This document shows positions 6,864 to 7,987 of a stretch of DNA of 7,987 nt, piece by piece. Below the pieces are notes generated by a model. It ran no database searches. It had not been told where the DNA came from and worked only from the letters and a program-made list of their open reading frames with translations. The stretch is taken from NCBI GenBank assembly GCA_026988735.1, contig JALSKR010000208.1, positions 1 through 7,987 of the forward strand, given 5' to 3'. The DNA is from Sulfurimonas sp. (GTDB taxonomy: Bacteria; Campylobacterota; Campylobacteria; Campylobacterales; Sulfurimonadaceae). The position numbers and the translations under genes are program-made. The number at the start of each line of letters is the position of its first letter. Position 1 is the stretch's first letter.

Positions 6864-7987
6864 TGTTAGAAATTTCTCCGGCAATTAAAAATTTAGAAAA
6901 AGAAGATATAGCAGATAATCTACTTCATTATGTTTATAATACAAAACATTTACTCTCTTTAATTAAAAAAGGCATTGATCTGGATGATCCGTCATATCTG
7001 AGTTCCTACCGTTCCTTTGAAGGGGAAGTGTATGAAAACTTTATCTATGAGAAACTTTTGCGTTATGCGGAAGAGAATGACTATATAACAAAATTTGTAC
7101 TCAAGGGTTTTCATCAGGGAAAATGTAAAGCATACGCAAATACTCTTTCTATAAGTGAAAAAGAACAGATAGTCTACAGAACAAAAAGCCGAGAAATCAG
7201 TGAATTTGATGCAATGTTTTTGACAAAAAACAATGAACTCTATTTTGTTGAAATGACGCTGGTAAAGTCTGTATTGAAACTGCGTCGCCGACTGAGAAAG
7301 AAAAAAGCGCTTTTGGAGATTATTTTTCCAAACTACACAATCAAATCACTCATTATCTTAAATGAAGGTGCCACAGGTGCCAAACAGTTTCCGTCATACT
7401 GTAAAGTATGGTTTACAAAAGAATTCTCGGCTGCAGAGGTTTTAGAATATATTACAAAACTCGACAAACAAAAACTTTTGCCAAAAGACAAAATAAATTC
7501 CAAGAAGATGATAGAAGCACATATGCTGAAACTTCATCCGTTCAGGTATTACAATACGATGAGCTGGATTACAAAAACAATACGGGCAAATAAAAAATAT
7601 GTCATAGATATGAACTTTTTGATGACTGAGAAAGTCCAAAGATATCATGATTTGTACAATAAATTTTATGTCGGTTTTTTGACTGTAAAAGATATGAAAA
7701 ATATACTGCAGTTAAAAGAGGGTGAATATTCGCAAGAACAGCGGGTGGTTGTTGCACTGGAGAAAAAACATTCTGATGAGATTGTCGTGACTTACTACAT
7801 ACAGACAACCCGTAAGAATCTTTACCTGTACAGTTTTAATGACGGGAAAGTTGTAAAAGAGAAAAAAGATCCTTATGGAATTACTGTAACAGAAGTGTTT
7901 CACATTAATAAATTGATGAATGAAAGCTATTTGTTAAGTATATCCCAGGTCAATACAATTAAAAAACTACTCAAAGAACGTTTTAAA
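6863..7987 (+). CDS. Unrecognised protein with PD-(D/E)XK nuclease-like N-terminal half (3' end outside window)
   Basis: An uninterrupted frame of 375 codons runs from ATG at 6863 to the window edge, so the C-terminus is missing. Its first base is the last base of the dus stop (TGATG), indicating coupling and operon membership. I do not recognise the family. Residues 51-67 form a helix with G54 and E58, the G-x-x-x-E pattern of many PD-(D/E)XK folds. EFDAMF (114-119, with D116), a turn, and LYFVEMT (126-132, with E130) look like the core hairpin. The expected lysine of E-x-K is T132, with K135 nearby. A strongly basic helix (R141-K148, RRRLRKKK) and a hydrophobic strand (SLIILN, 162-167) follow, matching the usual order. 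Residues from about 205 onward are a further lysine- and tyrosine-rich region with no motif I know. No signal peptide or membrane span is seen. It could be a nuclease, an inactive nucleic-acid-binding relative, or a chance resemblance. Confidence 0.85.
   Translation, partial: MLEISPAIKNLEKEDIADNLLHYVYNTKHLLSLIKKGIDLDDPSYLSSYRSFEGEVYENFIYEKLLRYAEENDYITKFVLKGFHQGKCKAYANTLSISEKEQIVYRTKSREISEFDAMFLTKNNELYFVEMTLVKSVLKLRRRLRKKKALLEIIFPNYTIKSLIILNEGATGAKQFPSYCKVWFTKEFSAAEVLEYITKLDKQKLLPKDKINSKKMIEAHMLKLHPFRYYNTMSWITKTIRANKKYVIDMNFLMTEKVQRYHDLYNKFYVGFLTVKDMKNILQLKEGEYSQEQRVVVALEKKHSDEIVVTYYIQTTRKNLYLYSFNDGKVVKEKKDPYGITVTEVFHINKLMNESYLLSISQVNTIKKLLKERFK

Noticed and set aside
6935..6940. TATAAT inside the gene starting at 6863
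   Set aside because: No extended -10 or -35 support, and no gene start follows closely; such hexamers are expected by chance in DNA this AT-rich.
7408..7593. Forward frame of 61 codons near the right edge
   Set aside because: It lies in another frame within the long open frame from 6863, which has sustained coding character and is coupled to dus.
1..7987. CRISPR arrays, insertion sequences, phage genes, tRNA or rRNA
   Set aside because: No regularly spaced direct repeats, transposase or integrase motifs, or tRNA cloverleaf with its CCA-side sequences were seen; coding density and gene style are uniform.

Overview
The window looks like ordinary chromosome from a member of the Campylobacterota (former Epsilonproteobacteria), most likely a Sulfurimonas-like genus. 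The DNA is AT-rich, and every supported gene lies on the + strand in tight, translationally coupled arrangement. The order accD - rlmH - dksA - membrane protein - dus is one I recall from Campylobacter jejuni, here with a thiamine-phosphate-synthase-like gene inserted after accD. The genus is an inference from gene order and protein style and was not tested by a search.

Region 1 (1-2514) is the end of a glutamate synthase (GOGAT) operon. It holds the C-terminal quarter of the large subunit gene gltB, running in from the left edge, followed after one base by the complete small subunit gene gltD. The subunits make glutamate from glutamine and 2-oxoglutarate: GltD passes NADPH electrons through FAD and Fe-S clusters to the FMN and 3Fe-4S centre of GltB.

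Region 2 (2515-2643) is the only real intergenic space. It contains an imperfect hairpin that may terminate gltBD, then an extended -10 promoter (TGCTATAAT) and a ribosome binding site leading to the TTG start of accD, which is embedded in a run of eight T.

Region 3 (2644 to the right edge) reads as one operon of seven genes, with junctions of +1, -4, +13, +11, +2 and -1 bases. The genes are accD (carboxyltransferase beta subunit of acetyl-CoA carboxylase), a short ThiE-like protein, rlmH (23S rRNA pseudouridine methyltransferase), dksA (RNA polymerase-binding stringent-response factor), a two-span membrane protein of unknown function, a DusB-like tRNA dihydrouridine synthase, and a large open frame from 6863 that is still open at the window end. 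Together they link membrane lipid synthesis, cofactor supply, rRNA and tRNA modification and transcriptional growth control, a plausible growth-related housekeeping unit.

There is no sign of mobile elements, CRISPR, phage genes, tRNA or rRNA. The least explained item is the last, incomplete protein. Its N-terminal half has the layout of a PD-(D/E)XK nuclease-like fold, with threonine where the catalytic lysine is expected. I found no convincing evidence of a new multi-gene system.
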